DNA of 64,000 bases. It comes from Eutypella sp. D-1. Its lineage: Eukaryota; Ascomycota; Sordariomycetes; Xylariales; Diatrypaceae. The number at the start of each line of letters is the position of its first letter. Position 1 is the stretch's first letter. This document shows, in pieces, positions 1-11,477 of this stretch. The stretch is taken from contig JAJTTP010000013.1 of assembly GCA_023313575.1 (NCBI GenBank), positions 1,116,001-1,180,000 on the forward strand, in the 5' to 3' direction. The notes below the pieces were generated by a model. The model was not told the DNA's origin and did not search any database. It worked only from the letters and a program-made list of their open reading frames with translations. A program made the translations under genes and the position numbers.

Positions 1-282
1 AATGGCGGGTTGAGCAATGCTCCGGCGGCTGGCGTGAGTGCTGGAAGACCAGCCGTCGGCAACCCCATGCTCCACAATGCCCGACAAATTGGTGCTCCAG
101 GAGCCGGAGGGAGTCCTCTAGCGAACCGGAACTCGTATAAACCACCGACCGTGAAGCGGCCCACTCCCGCAGTAGCCGATGGCGCCAACAGGCCAGCATT
201 GACGGATGTCACAAATAACGGTTCAGTTGGTGCTCCCGGCGGCGGTGGGGGACCTGACGTGAAGAGGCAGAAAATGGCATGA
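1..282 (+). CDS. 3' end of a probable RAD52-family recombination protein (partial)
   Basis: The reading frame is open from base 1 and stops with TGA at 280-282, so this is the last 93 codons of a gene that begins outside the window. The fragment is a low-complexity Gly/Pro/Ala-rich tail with clusters such as SYKPPTVKRP, RPALTDVTNN and a basic end DVKRQKMA. Fungal Rad52 homologues (RadC/Mus-11 type) usually end in a disordered tail with a 'RPALtDVTN' segment and a final KRQK-like basic motif, which looks like a nuclear localisation signal. The name rests on that resemblance only. The conserved DNA-binding N-terminal domain lies outside the window. If correct, the protein is nuclear and mediates single-strand annealing and homologous recombination. 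No intron is visible in the part seen. Confidence 0.5.
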   Translation, partial: NGGLSNAPAAGVSAGRPAVGNPMLHNARQIGAPGAGGSPLANRNSYKPPTVKRPTPAVADGANRPALTDVTNNGSVGAPGGGGGPDVKRQKMA

Positions 283-2345
283 ACATGATCATCTGGAATC
301 ACTGGGACATCAGGGAAAGGCTAAGCTTACGGGCTGGACTATGAGGTTTATGGGTGACCCTCAGTTGTACCACATGAATGGCGGACTTGAACGGGCTATC
401 TGGGATGTGTTCGGTTACAACTAACTGTACTGTTCGGCGTTTGGGCGTATAGACGATAGCTACCTTGCCCCTTGAGGCGGGAGCATACCTCCCTCCATTG
501 CTTATAGGGCGATGGTGGGATGTCTCAGTTGGTAGAGGTCTACGACCATGATTTTCTACACCGTTATATGTGTTTCGTCGCACCATGCTCGTGTATGCTG
601 CCGGATGACGAGCCACCAATAAACCTGCCCTACACCAACGTACCTGTGTCCCTCGCTCAAGGGTCCATGCATATGAGGTTTAGATGGTTTGGATGGGTAG
701 GTGGCTACTTGCTCATCATGCCTATCAACCTATTAGCCAGCTTGCCTATCAGCCCTACAAACCTACCAAAAGGGGGTTCTAAGGTTAGGGCATATCTATT
801 ATGAGGGGTCGAATACGAGATAATCCCTATCGAGTGGGAGGCAATTTGTAGTGTTCCAAGTCTTGCCAGTGATCAACATATAGAGGGTGTAGATGGGCCC
901 GCCTAAAAGGGGAAGTGATGTGCTATTTAGGCGTCATATGACTGGCTGGAATTGGGCGGATGAACAATGAAGACTTGTCGGCCCTCCTTGTAGCAGATCA
1001 AATTAGTAACTACCACCTTGGCCATTAACTTCTGAGGCTATCATTGCCTAATATCTGGACCGTACATTGCGAATAGACTTGACAGATCGACCCTTATATT
1101 TCCGATATTTGCCATCGCAGATTTTGGTATTTGGGTGACTGGAGCGGTGCATCAGGGAGCTAGGCAAGCCAGGAGCACAGCCAGTCATAAAACTTACCGG
1201 TGTCCGGCTGCGCTTATTTTATTTTCAATTTGGGTTGGACAACGAATACATGCGGCCGGACCAGCCCGGTCAGCCCAGCGAACTAACCAGACTAATCGGT
1301 GAACATCCGCCGTAGCCAATCGATAAAGCCAAGGACACAAGAAACGGGTCAGCTGAACCCCTGGTGATAGGCATGGTGAGCTCCAGTTCTTGTGTCCGCG
1401 ACATAATCGGTAAACTGGCAGCAGACTGGCAAGACTGGGCATCATTCGAGACTGTTGAATCCCTAATACCCTATGACCCACGGTGATCGTCCCGGCGATC
1501 GTCCCGGCAATCTCGGGTACCGCCTCCCGCCGGCAGAGATCGACAAGTCAACCCGGAGCCCCACAATAAAGATTCCTCGAGGAGGCATCTGATTTGCCCG
1601 ATGACGTCGGGTCAGACCCGGAGACGAGCGCGACACTCGATTGGTCGCGAACATTAGAAAGCATAGCATCATAACTACTTATCTGCCCCGAACTCAAGCG
1701 GGGGCCTGGTGGCTGCTCGTGGTGCAACGAGTAGGAAAACCTCTTTCCCCAACCAGGTCGTCAGGCCGTACGACCATGACGGTGGCGATACACCTGAAGT
1801 GGTCTCCCTTTTGGGACATCCGCGCCTACCCTGGCCATGTAGACTCTAAGGCCTGTTTTGATCTTCATATTCGCCTCACATACTAGCTATTTACGTGCTA
1901 GCTGGCCTGGTCGATGAAGCCGTTCCCTGGCCACATAACTCTACTGCTGTCGCACAGAAAGTCAGACATCATCTGGCCGTCAGGTCTGCCCTTTGGAAGT
2001 CCCCGCATATAGGGATTTCCTATTACATATCTCTGGGTAGGTTCTCGGACTGCGAGATTAAACGCTTGCGCATTTGCACCTCCGTGCGCTGACTCCCCCC
2101 GAGGGGCCATCCCGAGATTCCCGGAAAAGCACCACCCCGTCGCGAACTCGCCGAAGACCTTCTCGACCTCCCACTACCCCTGGCGGGTTATAACCAGAGT
2201 TGTCAAGCGGGATCCATAGTCCAACGCTACCGTGTAAAGCGGTCTATCCCGTCACTCTACTCTCGCATAATAGCTATGTGGACTTCAACCTATCATTCGT
2301 CTGCTTCTTCTCCCCGCCACCCCGCCCCCGGCCTCATGACCGGCT
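283..2345. other. Intergenic region, no gene recognised
   Basis: About 2 kb between the RAD52-like stop and the first Zn2Cys6 gene. Short open frames occur on both strands (for example 520-804 plus, 1194-1481 minus, 1641-1886 plus). None has a recognisable domain, a good start context or splice-extendable homology. The left part probably holds the 3' untranslated region of the upstream gene. The 100 bp before 2346 are pyrimidine-rich (CT tracts around 2300-2330), which is common in fungal promoters. Confidence 0.5.
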
Positions 2346-3146
2346 ATGAGCAACAGCAGTGAGGACAGAGTCTCCCCTCGGCCTCTGGGAATGCGTCAGC
2401 TACGCCCACTACTACCTGCGGATGAGGAGGTTGCCGCAAAGCTCGTCGGAGGCGGGGCGGGCGGCACAGCGTCTGACGCCCCTGGGGGTACCCAGAAACG
2501 AGTCGCGGTCGCGTGCGAGGCCTGTCGTAGGCGCAAGGCTAAAGTACGCAAAAGAGCCATCCGAGAACACAGTCCATTACCCGCCTTCCCGCATATACAG
2601 CCCAGCCCATCCTAGAAGCCCAATCTAGCACAATCCAACTCTACCTAGCCAGGACCGAGAGAAATGAAAAGAATAAAAATATAAAAGTAAAATAAGCATC
2701 AACCAAGAAGAACCAAAAGTAGTCAGCCTTTCACAACATTACAAACGATCCAAGGCCGATTGCTAATCACAGAATTTGTGCAGTGCAACGGGGCACGTCC
2801 CAAGTGCTCGTTCTGTTTCGTGCGCGGCATCGGCTGCGTATACGCGGGGGGTGGCGGCAATGGTAGTAGTAGCGGGCAACAGGAAGCTGGCGAGGCGCAC
2901 AACGTACGGGCGCTCCGGCAGAGCCTGGATGAGCTGCAGGCACGGCACGCAGCGTACCGGCAGTTGTACCAGCAGCTTCAGTACCGTCCGCTCGAGGAGG
3001 CCGAGGGTCTCTTCCGGCGCATTCGCGCCGGTGAGAGCCCTGAGTCTATCCTCGAACACGTCCGCGGCGGGGACCTACTATTGCGCCTGGCGGGTGACGA
3101 GCAGCCCCGCCCACTGCCGCCGGGTCCAGATGGTGCTTGGGCATGA
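2346..3146 (+). CDS. Short Zn(II)2Cys6 transcription factor (DNA-binding half only)
   Basis: Two exons, 2346-2543 and 2784-3146, with a 240-bp phase-0 intron (donor GTACGC, branch-like GCTAATC at 2762-2768, acceptor CAG). The spliced protein is 186 aa. Residues 57-84 form a perfect binuclear zinc cluster, C-x2-C-x6-C-x6-C-x2-C-x6-C, with the RRRKAK linker typical of fungal GAL4-type regulators. After it come a predicted coiled-coil or linker (about 100-130) and a segment, GLFRRIRAGESPESILEHVR, that in many fungal regulators lies between the zinc cluster and the middle homology domain. That downstream fungal_trans domain is missing: the frame closes at TGA 3144-3146 and nothing like it follows. 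The gene is therefore either naturally short or truncated. It lies upstream of the minus-strand GST and SDR genes and could be a local regulator, which is inference. Without the intron the cluster is broken, so the splice is well supported. Confidence 0.85.
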
Positions 3147-3625
3147 GGGACCTTGCGGATAACCAGCGAGAAGACTAAGGGGTTAGTCTTTCTTTTCCCG
3201 GGTAGGTTTGTCGTGTCGACCTAGGTTTCTATGGTGCGGATACGGTGACGGATGTTCGAGGGTTGGAAGGTGGACTTGGCGAGTTACGGTCTCCATTGCG
3301 TCAACCTACTCTTTGCAAGTCAGAATCGTCATCTTCAGCTCTCAATTCACAAATTCTCGTGATCTCTTTCTGATACGTCTAGTCACAAACTCGCCATTTT
3401 CGGATAGTAAATGGTAAGACTTCAAGGATTCTTAGTCGAGAGGAAAGGGGTAGTGGGCCCAGTGAACGAGTTATTCCTACCTAAGTAGGCAATAATACCG
3501 CTGCGGGCAAAATCCGACGATCGACTCTGGACACGAATTATGATAGAAAACTCAATCATATGCAAGGCACGTCCATTCCCAATAAGACACTAGGGGTATT
3601 GCATCAAGCTGGCTCCCTAGTGCTG
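3147..3625. other. Intergenic between the convergent Zn2Cys6 and GST genes
   Basis: About 480 bp that separate two convergent genes. No domain-bearing open frame, and no sign of the missing C-terminal half of the upstream regulator. It probably contains both 3' untranslated regions. Confidence 0.5.
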
Positions 3626-4309
3626 TTAGGAGAAAAACAAGCTGATGCCCTCCACCTCCATAGCCTTCCGAACCCCCTCAAGCTCCTCCACTCGCTTCAA
3701 AACTTTCCCCCAGTTAGGGTAATTCTCATCCATCGAGAAACCCTGCTGTTTGCCCCAGCCCCAGAAGAAGTACAAGTTGAAATCGGCGAGCGTTAGGTGG
3801 CCGCCGACGGCATAGGATTTGCCGAGGAGCCTCTTCTCGATTCGCTCGAAGCTGGCCTCGATAATTTCCGCTCCCCTCTGCTTTACAGCTGGGTAGTAGT
3901 CGGTCTTGTCCTTTACGAAGCGTTCGGGCCGCCAGTACATGGCGAACCCCTGACTGTGCAGCGTGCCGCTGAGCCACGCCATCCAGTGGATGACCTCGGC
4001 CTGCTCGAGGTCCGTCTCCCCGAGCAGCCGGAGACCCTGCTCCCGGTCCGGCGCAAGTCGTGCGATCATCGCAAGCACCGCTGGCGCCTCCGTCACTGCA
4101 TGACCGTCCACGGTCAGCGCCGGCACGTATCCCGACGGGTGGATTTTCAGGTACTCGGCACGGGTGAAGCTGCCGTCCGCGGGAACGACGCCATTTGGGC
4201 CTTCCTTCATTCTCACTTCGTGGAATGGCACTGCGAGGTGGCGGAGTAGGGCATGTGCAGCGAAGGAACACGCCCCATCGTAGCGGTAAAGCTTGATCTC
4301 TTGCGTCAT
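3626..4309 (-). CDS. Glutathione S-transferase
   Basis: Single exon, 227 aa, with ATG at 4309-4307. Residues about 4-85 fit the GST thioredoxin fold: a beta-strand start (IKLYRY), a loop with Cys and Ser near residues 14-15, the cis-Pro region GYVPAL, and the acidic TEAPAVL segment that corresponds to the glutathione-binding ES/EA-x-A-I motif. Residues about 95-215 form the all-helical C-terminal domain, with the conserved helix TLADFNLYFF around its N-capping Asp. The length is normal for cytosolic GSTs. The reaction is expected to be conjugation of glutathione to electrophiles or a glutathione-dependent isomerisation, with the substrate unknown. It lies on the same strand as the SDR and methyltransferase genes upstream. 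GSTs are frequent in fungal secondary-metabolite clusters, so a tie to the decayed PKS locus is possible but not shown. No break or RIP-like damage is visible. Confidence 0.9.
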   Translation of the reverse strand: MTQEIKLYRYDGACSFAAHALLRHLAVPFHEVRMKEGPNGVVPADGSFTRAEYLKIHPSGYVPALTVDGHAVTEAPAVLAMIARLAPDREQGLRLLGETDLEQAEVIHWMAWLSGTLHSQGFAMYWRPERFVKDKTDYYPAVKQRGAEIIEASFERIEKRLLGKSYAVGGHLTLADFNLYFFWGWGKQQGFSMDENYPNWGKVLKRVEELEGVRKAMEVEGISLFFS

Positions 4310-5090
4310 TGTTATGGGTGATAAGTTGGTAGCCTCTATGCGTCAATGATGAAAGTTTTGTGTGATGTGGCATGAGTCTCCATGTCTACTTGTCTCTAGA
4401 GATTAGTTCCCTTTAAATATGAATAGCCGTTGCGTATACCGCGTACATCGTATGGCCACCGTGTCATGAAAGGTGAACGAACCTCTTTCATCGGGAAAAT
4501 ATTCATTCCCATCTGTCACGATCATGCGCATTGCTTACAAACACAGCGTTATCAATTCAAGAGTCGGAAAAGACTAATCGAACTCGCCCTATGGAAGTAA
4601 ATAGCTGGTGGAAGACATGAAAACTGACCCGATTTCTTCATACCCCGTAGAAGTCAGCGCTAGTGCGGCATGGTCCTTGTCACCTCATCGACTTCAGATT
4701 AATCATCCAGGTAAGCACTCCAAGCATGCTTTTCTAGTAGACATGGTGGCCCGCCGTTTGTCGTCTCACAGACACCCCATCCGTCGGATAAACTCTACCG
4801 GGCAGTCCGGGGCAGGTAGACACGCATGTGCTGCTGATAAATAATCTCCTCACCTACCCACCAAGCCGTTGAAGAGGCCTAGTCGCCATCACCTGTTGGA
4901 CAAACCCCGATCGGCTTTAACTTTATCCAATAGAGGGGCATCCCATTCATTGACTACATCTACAGGGAGAACTTCTTTCCCCACCTGCGCATAGAGTATC
5001 TCCTCGGATGTGTATCATTTTAGGCCCCATATCAATGGAAAGCCATTGAGATACCCGACACCTGTGAGAGCTAGACGGGTAGCACGCTGT
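4310..5090. other. Intergenic, GST promoter side
   Basis: About 780 bp between the GST start and the SDR stop, both genes on the minus strand. The open frame 4608-4844 has no recognisable features. The segment next to 4310 should hold the GST promoter. I see no unambiguous TATA element or repeat. Confidence 0.5.
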
Positions 5091-5984
5091 CTACCATGGC
5101 CTCTGACCATCTTTGTCAATCAGCTTGCCAGCTTCCGCATCCCGATTGCCCTCAGCAACGCTCCTGAGCAGCTGGCCACCGATGCTCGCATGGCCCAGCC
5201 CATGAGCCAACCTCAGCTGTTTCTTCATTTCCTCGGTTGGCTTTCCTAGTCCAGTGTCCAACACCCCCGGGTCGACGGCCCACACCTTGACACCGTCCGC
5301 CTTAAGCTTATGGCTCCAGTCTAGCATTAGCATGTTGAGCGCCATCTTGCTGCATCGATACCCGATAGTCTCGAAGGCGATGCGCTTTGGCCACCCTGCC
5401 GGCTGTGTCGGCGTCGGGAAGTACGACTCCGCTGCCTGCGTAATGTGCGACAGGCCCGTCACGAAAATCAGCCGCGGATCCGCCGACTTGAGCACGAGCG
5501 GCATGAGCGTCCAAGTGAGCACATTAGTGCCTGCGAGGTTCACGTCGTATGCTTTATTAAAGCACTCGCGAAGCGACATCCGCCCGCCGACAAATTCCAG
5601 ATCGAAGGTAGCCCCTAGGAAACGTCAGTATCTCTTCTCGCGCAATAGGGAAATGTACGTCGTGGAGGAAGGCAGTGTGAGGGATATAATTGACGCACCA
5701 GCGTTGTTGATGAGTATGTCCACGCGACCCGGACCAGCCTTGATCTGCTCGAACGCATTATCGATCGACTGATCGCTCGTGAGGTCGAGGGGAAGCAGCT
5801 CGACTGCGTTGGTAGCCCCCGGGACCTCCTCGCGGAGTTTCCTCAGTGCGACCTCACCATTCTCCGTAGAGCGGCTTCCAAGATAGATGTGATATGCCTT
5901 GTCGGATTGGAGGAACGCCTTCACAGTTTCGTACCCGATGCCATTGTTGGCGCCGGTGACGACCACGATCTTTGGTGCCGACAT
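5091..5984 (-). CDS. Short-chain dehydrogenase/reductase (classical SDR)
   Basis: Two exons, 5984-5699 and 5614-5091, with an 84-bp intron (donor GTGCGT, branch CTGAC, acceptor CTAG). The spliced protein is 269 aa. The nucleotide-binding motif TGANNGIG is at residues 10-17, and the structural NNAG at 93-96 spans the splice. The catalytic residues are Ser151, Tyr181 and Lys185 in a Y-x3-K motif (YRCSK). LDLTS at 66-70 is the usual acidic patch that binds adenine. Residues 34-40 (YLGSRST) carry an Arg after the second strand, which suggests NADP(H). The substrate cannot be told. The closest general type is the retinol-dehydrogenase/WW-oxidoreductase-like SDR common in fungi. It is a normal-length, intact gene on the same strand as the GST and methyltransferase. 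A tailoring role in the neighbouring decayed cluster is inference only. Confidence 0.9.
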
Positions 5985-8015
5985 TCTGTTAGGTTATGAT
6001 GATTGATGTTCTGATCAACTTTGGAGTTGACGATAGATATGGATTGTACTTGTACTGTTTGAAGACGTGTTGGTCTTTGATGATATTTCCTAGCTTCCAC
6101 CTGGGGAATCATGGTCATTTATACTTGTAACATCCGGGTAAGCTCCAGTTGAACCTCCAATCCGTATGCACCTCGATAGAGAGGCCTTGTTTAGAAACTT
6201 TGAGACAAACAGGCAGGTAGGAGGGCGAATATTCAGAGAGACAAAAGACTAGGCGTAGTAGATAATCGAGCTGCTATTATCTCAACTATGGCCGATAGTC
6301 TGTGTGCGCCAACCCTTTTGACTTCGCCCTGCTTCCTTAAGGTACCTACATGCCCTAGTCTACTTGAACGGGTGCATCAATCCGGAAATCAAAATTATGC
6401 TAAGTCCGCTCCCTTCATTGGCAAATTGGAAGAATAAGCATCATGTCTCGACATAATGAAAGCTTCGTGGGCTTCCACTATGCCAAGCCCTGACGGGAGT
6501 CGGCCTTCTTTACCGGTATGTCCGGGCTCCAGCCTGGCTACAAGCAGTTGTTACGGCGTGGGGACTTAAGCTTATGATCTTAGCATAATTAAATCCAGTC
6601 ATATTGATATTGTACATACTTCCGTAGCGTCAAAGCCATAATAATTATGTTGTTCAGTGCCATTATGATACAAAGTTCTCTGCAGGTTCCTAAAAGTCCG
6701 GGCCGGTTATTAGTGGATGATCTCCACTAATTATTCCGCAACTTAGCCCTCATCTCCGGGTCCGAAGTCCGCGATTGTTGCGCACTCTCAGTGTTAACAC
6801 CGTTATAATGAAAGAGACACTAAACAGACGTTTACATCCTTTGGTAGGGGCGACCCTAGCCCAGCGGTATTTGGACGGTCCCACCGATCTCGTGCCAGAC
6901 TATAGAACTTAGATTCTACAACATCATTACCACCATCAATACAATCTTCTTGGAATCAACTTCATACAACAAATCAAACATTTGCCTCTAATTTGTAGCT
7001 CCATTTGGCCGCTCTTATTGGCCAAATCTACTCCACCACTGGTATCCTTGCCTACTTAACACGTCGTCAAAGGCGTTCAGGAGTCGTGCCCAGCTGAAGC
7101 TACTGCTGTTGCATACAGTATTTACTTCGTACGCACATTTTCACCCAGTAACCGATACATAACTACCAACCTTCAGCACAGTTGTTAGCGCAAGCTGGCT
7201 CGAGTTTTTTTTTTTTTTTTTTTTTCTTTCTAAGACCATTGTATTCCCTACATGGCTAGCAACCGCCAGGACGCTTGTCCCTGGAACAGGTGGTTTAGCA
7301 TCCATCTGACAGATCTGTATATAGGAGGAAGTTCGCACGGAGTAAGAGAGGGGAGACCGCGAGAAGAGGAACGATGAATGAATATATAGGCAGAGTGAGG
7401 GGATGAGTGGTGGTAGTCTCCGTGCGATATATGTTTGCTAAGAAGATTGCGAGTACAAGAGGATTCGATTCATACCGTGACTCGGACTTGACGTCGTAGC
7501 ACTCGAAAAGACCCTGCAAGAATCTACATAGTAAGTAGTGTGCAAATTCAGACTACGGCACATTTCTTAGCAACACGTGGTGTATTAGGCACTAAAGACT
7601 GTGGACCTTTGATACCTGGGCAATCTGGACAATTTCGAGGATCAAGATTACCAGATTTAAATGATATTTTTATAGATGAATGAAGATGCAGTTAAAGTGC
7701 TTAGATCGGATACCTCTACCTTCCAGGTTTCGGGCTTCAGCTGATGAGCTAAATAGGATTAGTGCGGGGTCATCAACATTAGGACCTAACAGTCCCCAAG
7801 TGGTGACTGATGGCGGGGCACTTCGCACTGCTTTCGTGACCTGATTGGGATTCGCACTGAACTCATCCAAAAGGCTTCCAATACGGGCTTGAGAATCTCG
7901 GGGGTCATACAAGGCGCTTGCGTCAAGTACTTCGAGCTAATTATTCGAGAATAAGCTGGCATGATAGATGACCGGACACTTTGAACACCTCGTTATGCGA
8001 GAGACTTAATATCAT
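5985..8015. other. Intergenic, no gene recognised; contains a poly-T run
   Basis: Two kilobases between the SDR start and the methyltransferase stop. A 21-base T run is at 7205-7225. The minus-strand open frames 7141-7338, 7295-7519 and 7670-7912 lack recognisable domains or supporting splice sites. The region next to 5985 should hold the SDR promoter. It is moderately AT-rich but not strongly RIP-like. Confidence 0.5.
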
Positions 8016-9138
8016 TCAACGCTTCTCAAAGCACATGATGGCGTATTTAAATGCACCACTGGCATATCCACGCTTCATGGCCTTCATACCCTTCACATAT
8101 CCGATCCCATCTCTACCGATCCAAACAGCTAGGAGCCAGATTCCGAAAGTTGTCAAAGGGTTTTCGGCAATTTTCTCCCTGGTAACACTCTCTGCAGTCA
8201 GTCGTCTGATCAACAGTAGGATAAACCGGGGTTTTCTCTCCAAAAGGAGCCTCTGGGGAACCTTGGTGGAATCTGAGTATGCAAAATGGCTTACCACGTC
8301 GGAGATACCTTCTGAGTGATATCCTTAGGTGCCTGTCGGACGGAGAACCCAGCCTTCTCGGCCATGGCCACGTACTCGTCCATCGTGTGAAGGGGTTGAG
8401 TTAGCATACCCGCTTCAATCGGACTAATGTATTGCGCCTCTTTCTGCGAATCCAGGTCGGGAGCCTTGAACCAGTCCGCAATGATCAGTTTCGACCCCCC
8501 AGGTGCTAGAAGCGAGAATGCATCGGCAAAGACGCGTTCCTTGTCGGGTATGTGGTATAAGGCCTCGCAGATCCAAACACAATCGAACGTCTCTTTATCA
8601 AAGCGGCTGCTCATATTCCCAGCGTCGAGCTCTAGGAATCGGGCGGACCCTGCATTTGGATAGTGCATAAAATCGCCTGCGCCTGGTGTCTGCGTCGACT
8701 TGGGCGACGGTAAGGATTTGATTTCGGCTGCGGTAAGACTTTGTGCCAAGTCGACCTGGCGGCTGCTAATGGTGATGCCTGTGACGGCGCAGCTTAACTC
8801 TTTCGCAAGAAAGCGGGATGTGCCGCCGACGCCACAGCCAATATCAAGAACCTTTGAATTGCGACCGAGAGAAGAAATCTCTAGCAGGGCATTAATTAAG
8901 TTGACCTGCACCTGGCTTTTGTCTTCGTGTTGGTCGTTGAAATAGCCATGGTGGATATGTTGGCCCCTGTCACGTAGTAAGTATATGCCAACGGTAGAGC
9001 ACACCTCAATCTCAAGGGTCATTACCATGCAGATATGTATTTGTCTGTGACATTGTCGTAATGTCTCTTTATTCTCTGCTTGAGGTCCAGTGACCCTTTT
9101 GGCTTGACGCCCGCACCGGAGGGCCGTACTTCAGACAT
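8016..9138 (-). CDS. SAM-dependent methyltransferase (sterol/tocopherol C-methyltransferase-like family)
   Basis: Three exons, 9138-9026, 8966-8295 and 8178-8016, give 315 aa. Intron 1 (59 bp, GTAATG...GACAG) restores WGQHIHHGYF at the exon junction. Intron 2 (116 bp, GTAAGC...ACCAG, with CTGAC upstream) joins TW to EKIAENP. The true start lies in the short first exon, upstream of the longer open frame. Motif I is DIGCGVGG at residues 79-86. FLELDAG and FDCVWICEALYHIPD follow as motifs II and III, then the post-motif LLAPGGSKLIIADW. The C-terminus, about GMKAMKRGYASGAFKYAIM, resembles the lid region of sterol 24-C-methyltransferase and gamma-tocopherol-methyltransferase-like enzymes. It transfers a methyl group from SAM to an unidentified, probably small or lipid-like, acceptor. 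The gene is intact although the PKS about 9 kb away is ruined. It could be a surviving tailoring gene of that cluster, which is inference. Confidence 0.88.
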
Positions 9139-11477
9139 AAGAAGTAAGGGTGAAGCTTGACGAATGATTATGCACTTAAACGAAGAGTTGAGTTTTCAAG
9201 AGTACCTCCAGGGCTTGTCAGCTAGGCAAGGTGAACTTAGCACAGTAACAGCTTTATTCACGGGGTTTTTGTTAGATATATTGTTGCAGAAGGGCTGGCA
9301 AGATAGATACCAAAGTGGTCAACATAAGACATGAGACTTTAGGAGATGCAGTTAGGTTTGCATGCAACATGGGTAATAATACGGTAATTTCATTGCTGGT
9401 AGACCAGGTCGTCACATATAAAATCACTAGAGCTGCTAACCGGAGTCTTGTCCTATGCTCGTGAAACCTCAGTTGTCCCGGTGCGAACCGACACCTAGGA
9501 TCAACCCTACATCTTGGTACATGGATCATGGTGGCCTACAACACCTGAACAATTATCACCGTGCATCCTGTTGCATCAGATGTGGCCCAATACCTTGCAT
9601 TGAACCAAGAAAATGACGGTTTTCTGCACGTATTGATACCACCTTACCTAGTAATTTTATCAGTGCATTGCCTGCCGAGGTCCGCCTTTTTCGACCTGAT
9701 GAAAACGACGGCTCACGCCCCCTTCCCGCCCCCACCTCCCCCGGGTTTTCTAAATATAAACACTACCTAGTAAACTGGAAGTATATAAAAGTAAAATTGC
9801 ATGTGCCGATTTATCGATAACCTTAAGCATAAAATTAGCGAGCTAATGGAATTTACTGGAATCCGGAAAAACTAAAGGGTGTCTGGAGGAAATCCAGGGG
9901 AGGCCCGTGAGCTGTCATTTTCATCAAATCGAAAAAGGCGGTAGTCAGTTTGGAAAAACAAACTACCGAGGTAAGCACCCAGACTAATAGGGGAGTAATT
10001 TTATCTGTTTGTTTGCAAGGTAGCAGTGCTTGATCTCACTGCTTTGCCAAGGGCTGTTGGTGAGTCGGTGCGGCGTTGCCGCTTGGCAGCCTGATCAGAT
10101 TGCTGTGGCATGCTGCGTCTGCAGGGTGGATGCGAGATGGCAGCCTGCAGGAAAGTAGCATCTTGCAGCTACATGTTGTTCCACACCTCCACAGACCCCA
10201 GCACAAAGCTGTGAGTGAGCCAATCGTCGTCTTGGGCGAGATCGAGATTGCTGCAGAGACAACCTCGGCTGTTCGGGTCGACGCATCTCTCTTAATCTGT
10301 TTGTCTCCAACCTTAAGCGATCATTTCCAGCTTGACAAGTGGTACGTCCAGCATTCTGACAAAGGGCGACATTGACGATGCGTTGCTTTCCCAAGCTGGA
10401 ACCCTCCCCTCCCTCTCAAGACGCACTGACGCCTTCCGAAGTGAACCAACCCTTTTGATATATTTCACCAGAATCTAAAGCTTCGAATAGGCGCTGTACT
10501 TCGAGTAACCTCTTCTCAACCGTCCTAGACCATTTGCAAACCAATGGACTCGTTGAACTCCTGTGACATCCGTGGCCTTGCGATTAGCAAAGCAAGGCGT
10601 GACAAAATTCTCCTTACACTCCACAGATAGCCGGACCTCTGTCTAGGAGAAAAAAAAAAAAGTTCAAAGGGTCCATTCAGCCGCCACAAGCAGTATTGCG
10701 TCAATAAGTTACATTGGAAACATATTCCTCTACCTAATCACACTAGACATAATAATAGATACGGACACAGAATTTACAGAATTTTGTGCAGCAACCACGA
10801 CTCAGCACATGTCAGGATTCGATCCTTCTACAGGGACTAAGTATTGCTCCGCAAAGCTGCCTGTGTGTTATCGAACCACATTTGATGTAGCCTTAGGTTA
10901 CGACATGTTCTGACTGCAGTGCATATTTGGCAAAATTCACTATATGCAAGGAATACTTGGCTATTACTACACAAGAATCACTGCGCCGGGCGAATCGCCT
11001 GCAAGTTAGCTAATCGAGTACGGATGAGCATTACACCTGACACCACCACAAGTCAGCCATATTGGGTAATTACGCTAGCTCAAAGTATCTCAAAGGCACC
11101 TATCATATGCAGGGTAGGTTCGCATTCTTCGACGTTTCCAGATTTCAGGTAAGATAGATTTCAGAAACTTCTAGGGGACATCCTGTATGCAACTTACCAG
11201 CTCGTCTACTTTCGCTGACAGCGAGGCAATGACGAGTGGCGAGGGAAGGGAGGGGAGAGGCTGAGTCCGATGAAACCAATATTCCCATATATGAAGCCTC
11301 TCCAGAAGGCCGTCATTTTCAAAAATGTCACTGAAACACAATCGACAAGCAGAGAACCCAACATAGTTGGAACAGACCGAATAACGGTCAATTCGTGTTC
11401 TATCCCATTCCATCCCTCGGTTACCACCTTAGTGACCATTACAATTCCCCGAGTTCTAAATCATTCCGTACCGCACT
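9139..11477. other. Intergenic between divergent methyltransferase and membrane-protein genes
   Basis: 2.3 kb that should hold two promoters, since the flanking genes point away from each other. Open frames at 9272-9529 (minus), 10076-10375 (plus), 10095-10394 (minus) and 11270-11596 (plus) show no recognisable domain. The last overlaps the real start at 11478 in another frame. There is an A-run near 10650. Confidence 0.5.

Noticed and set aside
511..600. tRNA-like D-arm (TCTCAGTTGGTAGAG) with partly pairing flanks
   Set aside because: No matching anticodon stem and loop with T33 and no proper T-arm; likely chance.
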